Assembly: GCA_017523605.1 (NCBI GenBank)
Contig: JAFWVZ010000050.1
Span: 1 to 9,863 of the forward strand
Origin: Bacillota bacterium
GTDB lineage: Bacteria > Bacillota > Clostridia > Peptostreptococcales > Anaerovoracaceae
DNA: 9,863 nucleotides
Direction: 5' to 3'
The notes under the pieces are model-generated. The model made no database searches and was not told the origin of the DNA. It was given only the letters and a program-made list of their open reading frames with translations. The position numbers and the translations under genes were made by a program. Positions 6,278-9,863 of this stretch are shown here, piece by piece; position 1 is the stretch's first letter, and every line of letters begins with the position of its first letter.

Positions 6278-6327
6278 AAAAGAGTAAGAACAAACTACTT
6301 TCTGCGTTTGTAAACGGAGGTGCAGAT

Positions 6328-7449
6328 ATGGCTAAGTATACGTTCATAGCAACAGGAGACGTAGGTCCCAACAGAGAGAATCCCGACGAGATGTTCGATC
6401 AGGTAAGAGACGTTCTGCATTCGGCGGATCTGGTGTTCGGTCAGCTGGAGCCTTGCATAGCAGCAAGCGGAAGTCCGGCGTGCCAGCCAAGGCTTCCCAT
6501 GCGCTGCAGGCCGGAGATGGCGGAGGCCATCCACAGAGCAGGCTACGACATAATCAGCTTTGCCACCAACCACTGCATGGACTGGGGCAGACCGGCGTTC
6601 TTCGACACAATTAAATTCGTTAACGAGCACGACATGGTCTGCATAGGCGCGGGCGAGAACCTTGCCGCTGCCAGAAAGCCTGTGATCAAGGAGCTTCCGG
6701 ACGGCACCAGGATAGGCATGCTTGCCTACTGCTCCATACTTCCGCAGGATTACTGGGCAAACGAGGAGCGCCCCGGAGCCAACCCGCTGCGCGGAGTTAC
6801 CGCGTACGTTCCCAAAGAGCACGACCAGCCGGAGACCCCGGTAAGGATGTTCTCCTTCCCGCATCCGGACGATCTGGATAACATGCTGGCGGACATAGCG
6901 GCGCTGCGTCCGCAGGTGGACATACTCATGGTATCGTTCCACTGGGGAATACATTTCATACCCGCTGTTATCGCGTATTATCAGCGCTACGCTGCAAAGT
7001 TCGCGATAGACGCCGGCGCGGACATAATAATCGGCCATCACGAGCACATCCTTAAGCCCATAGAAGTCTACAAGGGAAAGGTGATAATCTACGGAATGGC
7101 CAACTTCGGACTGGAAGGACCTGAGAAGTTCTTCGAGGGCAAGGGAGACCTGCGCGATTCCAAGTCGCATCAGGACATAGCGGCGCTCAATCCGGACATG
7201 GCAAAGAAGAAAAGGACCATGCCCGAGGATTCCTACAAGTCTATGGCGATAAAGTGCATAATAGAGGAAAAGAAGATACAGGAAGTGTACTTCCTGCCCG
7301 TCAAGCTTTCGGACGACAACATTCCGCGCTTCGTAAAGCACGACGATCCGGAGTTTGCGGAGATAGTGGACTACATGACAGCCATTACCAAGGACCAGAA
7401 GATAGAGCCGCACTTTACCGTTGTCGGAGACGAGGTAAGGATAGTCTAG
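6328..7449 (+). CDS. CapA-family (PGA_cap) metallophosphatase-like protein, soluble
   Basis: A 373-residue protein of the CapA superfamily, a calcineurin-like metallophosphatase fold named after a poly-gamma-glutamate capsule protein. Motifs appear in order: TGDVG (9-13, Asp11), a variant QLEP (39-42) where NLE is usual, FATNHCMDWG (78-87, Asn81-His82), SFHWGIHF (203-210, His205 and His209), GHHEHILKPIE (236-246), and YGMANF (255-260). The metal-binding set looks intact, so an active phosphatase or related hydrolase is possible, but the substrate is unknown. There is no signal peptide or membrane anchor, unlike the capsule-linked CapA, and no capsule genes (capB, capC) are nearby. The start at 6328 follows GGAGG (6316-6320) by 7 nt. 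It precedes the glycyl radical enzyme gene by 137 nt; that gene has its own promoter. Confidence 0.87.
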   Translation: MAKYTFIATGDVGPNRENPDEMFDQVRDVLHSADLVFGQLEPCIAASGSPACQPRLPMRCRPEMAEAIHRAGYDIISFATNHCMDWGRPAFFDTIKFVNEHDMVCIGAGENLAAARKPVIKELPDGTRIGMLAYCSILPQDYWANEERPGANPLRGVTAYVPKEHDQPETPVRMFSFPHPDDLDNMLADIAALRPQVDILMVSFHWGIHFIPAVIAYYQRYAAKFAIDAGADIIIGHHEHILKPIEVYKGKVIIYGMANFGLEGPEKFFEGKGDLRDSKSHQDIAALNPDMAKKKRTMPEDSYKSMAIKCIIEEKKIQEVYFLPVKLSDDNIPRFVKHDDPEFAEIVDYMTAITKDQKIEPHFTVVGDEVRIV

Positions 7450-7462
7450 TTTTTGTCAATTC

Positions 7463-7492
7463 TTGCCGTGCTTACAGCAAAAAATGTATAAT
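7463..7492 (+). promoter_or_regulatory. Promoter of the glycyl radical enzyme gene
   Basis: TTGCCG (7463-7468) and TATAAT (7487-7492) are separated by 18 nt. The predicted start near 7499 leaves a leader of about 88 nt, which holds a short symmetric element CCGG-AACAT-CCGG (7509-7521) but no riboswitch I recognise. Confidence 0.65.
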
Positions 7493-7586
7493 GAATAGCA
7501 ACATCTGTCCGGAACATCCGGCGGAGCGTTCAAGGCCATAGTTCAAGATCAATAGACCATATTCACGTAACCTGAAAGGAGCAAAC

Positions 7587-9818
7587 ATGAAGTTCGAAAG
7601 AGTCGAAAGGATGAGACCCCGTTACCTTGTGGACCACTATCCGATCTGCATAGAAAAGTACAGGATCTACGCCGACGTAGTAGAGCAGAATAAGCACGAC
7701 GCACCCATAGTCCAGCGCGGCAAGATACTCAAGGCCTGGACCGAGAGGATGCCCATAGCGATAGCCGACGACGAACTTATCGTAGGCATAGGCGCTTCCA
7801 AGCCCATGGGCTTGGAGATAGACCCCAACTACGGCATCTGGAGCCAGGACGAGATCGACTCCCTGGTGGAGGACGGCTACCTGATGACCGAAGAGGATCA
7901 GAGGGATCTGCAGGAGCTCAACAAGAAGCACAACCCGGCCACCCAGATGGGCATGCAGGGAGACATATACTACGAGCAGGCCGACGAGCACATAATTAAG
8001 CTCCTTCAGGAAGGACTCGTTCTTCCGCCCTGGAAGGCAAAGGGCGAGGGAAGAGGCGTAGGCGGCGGTTACGCTCAGAGCGGACTTGGCCTCGGACCGT
8101 CCCTGGTGCTTCTTTGCATCGACTACGAAAAGATCCTTAAGAACGGAACGCTGGCTCTTATCGATCAGGCCAAGAAACTGCAGTCCGAGCTCAGATTCTT
8201 CGACGCCGAGAGCATAGACAAGTTCAGATATTATCAGGGTGTCATCTACTCCTTCGAGGCTATCAACACTCTGGCAGAGAGATACTCCAAGCTCGCCGCG
8301 GAGATGGCTGAAAAGGAAGCCGATCCCAAGAGAAAGGCAGAGCTTGAGCAGATCTCCGAGATCTGCGCATGGGTCCCCAAGTATCCTGCAAGGACCTTCA
8401 GAGAGGCCATGCAGTGCATGTGGTTCCAGCTCCTGATGCTTTCACCTTCCACAACTCTTCCGGGCGGACGTTTCGACCAGATGATGTATCCGTACTACAA
8501 GGCGGATCTGGACGCAGGCCGCATCACCTACGAAGAGGCTCTGGAGCTTCTGTGCCTGCTGCGCTTCAAGGACATGGAGCTGAACAGGACTTCCGGAAAG
8601 ATGAACCGCAAGAAGAACGCCGGATTCGCGAAGTGGCATAACTTCCTGATCGGCGGAGTCAAGGAAGACGGCACGGACGCCACCAACGACATCTCCTACA
8701 TGCTGCTGGAGGCTGCTCTCATTACCCGCACTCCGCACCACACCATCACGCTGTGCGTAGCGGATTCCACTCCGCACGACCTCATAATGAAGGGTGTTGA
8801 GTGCCAGGTGGCAGGTCTTTCCATGCCGGCATTCATCTCCGACGCTTCCTACACCAACTTCTTCACCATGCACGGTGTAAAGATAGAGGACGCCCGCGAG
8901 TACGCGATCACAGGCTGCCTGGACGCCAACCTCCCCGGAAAGTCCAGAACAGGCCCGGTGCCCATGACCATCATGACCATGATCTTCGACATCATGCGCC
9001 ACAACGGCTGGGGCGCCCGCACCAACCAGATGGTAGGAATCCAGACAGGCGACTTCACCAAGTTCCAGAGCTTCGAGGAGCTTTGGGAGGCATGGAGAAA
9101 GCAGTTCGAGTACTGCATCTCCGCAGTCACCGAGAGGAACAACGTAGAGATAAAGATCACCCAGGAGATACTGCCCGACCCGGTCCGCGCCGCTCTGATG
9201 CAGAACGGCATAGAGTCCGGCAAGGACATCTGGTGCAGGCACGATATCCCGTTCGACAACACCGCTTCCGTATGCTCCATAGGCATGGTAAACGTAGGCG
9301 ACTCCATGGCCGCCATCAAGAAGCTGGTCTTCGACGAGAAGAAGTACACCATGAAGCAGCTCTACGACGCGCTCGAGGCTGACTGGGTAGGATACGAAGA
9401 CATGCAGAAGGACTTCCTTGCCGCGCCCAAGTACGGCAACGACGATCCTTACGTAGACAAGATCGTAGCCGAGCTCTACAAGATGCTTGCGGATTACGTA
9501 GTCACCAAGCCGACCATCACCGGCGGCACCACCGTTCCCTGCGGCATCTCCATCACCAGCCACCAGCCCGGCGGACTCCTTACCGGAGCCACCCCGGACG
9601 GCCGCAAGGCAGGCACACTGCTGGCAGACGGCACCATGAGCCCGATGCAGGGCCGCGACCTCAACGGTCCGGTAGCCGTAATGAAGTCCGCGCTCAACAT
9701 AGATCAGGATCCGTGGCAGGCAACGCTTCTCAACATGAAGTTCGATCCGAGCAAGGAATTGCACCTGCTAATAATAAATTTTCTAAAGAACAAGCTAGAT
9801 CCTATCTCGGCATATTAG
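7587..9818 (+). CDS. Glycyl radical enzyme, pyruvate formate-lyase family, lacking its C-terminal radical domain
   Basis: A radical enzyme of the PFL/glycerol dehydratase superfamily, which in anaerobes splits or rearranges small metabolites. Residues 1 to about 722 carry the PFL-type barrel: FREAMQCMWFQLLML (271-285), the catalytic-cysteine loop ITGCLDANLPGKS (441-453, Cys444), and TPDGRKAGTLLADGTMSP (669-686). The active-site motif is GCLD rather than the GCxE of glycerol dehydratase and choline lyase, so the substrate cannot be named and classical pyruvate formate-lyase (Cys-Cys) is unlikely. The protein should continue about 80-90 residues to the glycine loop (RVxGY) that holds the radical. 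Instead, after LNMKFDPS the sequence changes abruptly and stops at 743. As it stands it cannot carry the radical. The start follows AAAGGAG (7575-7581) by 5 nt. No activating radical-SAM enzyme is in the window. Confidence 0.88.
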   Translation: MKFERVERMRPRYLVDHYPICIEKYRIYADVVEQNKHDAPIVQRGKILKAWTERMPIAIADDELIVGIGASKPMGLEIDPNYGIWSQDEIDSLVEDGYLMTEEDQRDLQELNKKHNPATQMGMQGDIYYEQADEHIIKLLQEGLVLPPWKAKGEGRGVGGGYAQSGLGLGPSLVLLCIDYEKILKNGTLALIDQAKKLQSELRFFDAESIDKFRYYQGVIYSFEAINTLAERYSKLAAEMAEKEADPKRKAELEQISEICAWVPKYPARTFREAMQCMWFQLLMLSPSTTLPGGRFDQMMYPYYKADLDAGRITYEEALELLCLLRFKDMELNRTSGKMNRKKNAGFAKWHNFLIGGVKEDGTDATNDISYMLLEAALITRTPHHTITLCVADSTPHDLIMKGVECQVAGLSMPAFISDASYTNFFTMHGVKIEDAREYAITGCLDANLPGKSRTGPVPMTIMTMIFDIMRHNGWGARTNQMVGIQTGDFTKFQSFEELWEAWRKQFEYCISAVTERNNVEIKITQEILPDPVRAALMQNGIESGKDIWCRHDIPFDNTASVCSIGMVNVGDSMAAIKKLVFDEKKYTMKQLYDALEADWVGYEDMQKDFLAAPKYGNDDPYVDKIVAELYKMLADYVVTKPTITGGTTVPCGISITSHQPGGLLTGATPDGRKAGTLLADGTMSPMQGRDLNGPVAVMKSALNIDQDPWQATLLNMKFDPSKELHLLIINFLKNKLDPISAY

Positions 9819-9863
9819 AGATAGTGCCAGAATTGCCATCGAATTATTGGCAAACTACTTCTA
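9757..9863. other. AT-rich segment of different origin at the right edge
   Basis: The last 107 bases are about 35% GC by count, against about 58% in the preceding 106. The change coincides with loss of similarity to the glycyl radical enzyme family. One plus-strand frame (from 9758) is open to the window edge for 35 codons and encodes KFSKEQARSYLGILEIVPEL-like sequence that I do not recognise. A 7-bp inverted repeat, CTATCTC (9802-9808) and GAGATAG (9818-9824), lies inside. It may be the end of an inserted element, a rearrangement joint, or an assembly chimera. Confidence 0.6.

Noticed and set aside
6295..7413. Minus-strand open frame of 372 codons antisense to the CapA-like gene
   Set aside because: A shadow of a GC-rich gene; it resembles no family, while the plus-strand protein has all CapA motifs.
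8442..9764. Minus-strand open frame of 440 codons antisense to the glycyl radical enzyme
   Set aside because: Val/Gly/His/Tyr-rich shadow composition with no start signal; the plus-strand frame matches the enzyme family throughout.
9802..9824. Hairpin CTATCTC/GAGATAG as a terminal repeat of an insertion sequence or a terminator
   Set aside because: Only 7 bp, not at the junction, no T-run after it and no transposase visible; too little to call.
9756..9836. Direct repeat GAATTGC at 9756-9762 and 9830-9836 as a target-site duplication
   Set aside because: A 7-bp repeat over this AT-rich stretch can occur by chance and the 67 bp between copies is not a recognisable element.

Overview
The window looks like chromosomal DNA of an anaerobic member of the Bacillota (Clostridia-like). 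The gene order infC-rpmI-rplT, a LexA gene with Bacillus/Clostridium-type SOS boxes, strong AGGAGG-type ribosome binding sites, an ECF sigma/zinc anti-sigma pair and a glycyl radical enzyme (oxygen-sensitive chemistry) all point that way. Base composition is moderately GC-rich, with frequent ATA, AGA and AGG codons. The exact taxon cannot be fixed from the sequence alone. No tRNA, rRNA, CRISPR array or recognisable transposase was seen.

Layout from left to right. Positions 1-637 hold the 3' end of a major facilitator transporter resembling the oxalate/formate antiporter group. It converges on lexA (minus strand, 758-1399) across two back-to-back bidirectional terminator hairpins. lexA reads leftward from a near-consensus promoter carrying two LexA boxes. 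A separate rightward promoter drives an NCS2 (AzgA/PbuG-like) purine permease at 1656-3080. After a terminator come an ECF sigma factor (3226-3705) and its overlapping membrane anti-sigma factor (3698-4807). The translation operon infC-rpmI-rplT (4999-6207) follows, with its own promoter and a structured leader of about 135 nt that looks like a transcription attenuator. infC appears to start at an AUU codon. After a strong terminator come a soluble CapA-family metallophosphatase-like protein (6328-7449) and a pyruvate formate-lyase-family glycyl radical enzyme (7587-9818).

The housekeeping genes (lexA, permease, translation operon) are ordinary in content but have unusually legible regulation. 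The most anomalous point is the right edge. The glycyl radical enzyme matches its family to about residue 722, then switches within a few bases (around 9750-9758) to sequence of about 35% GC, compared with about 58% just before. The frame then stops before the C-terminal glycyl radical domain that the enzyme needs. A different frame stays open from the junction to the end of the window. This is either a real insertion or rearrangement, or an assembly chimera at the end of a contig; the sequence alone cannot decide. Also notable are the GCLD motif at the enzyme's catalytic cysteine (GCxE is usual in the dehydratase/lyase members) and its pairing with a CapA-like protein that lacks any membrane anchor.
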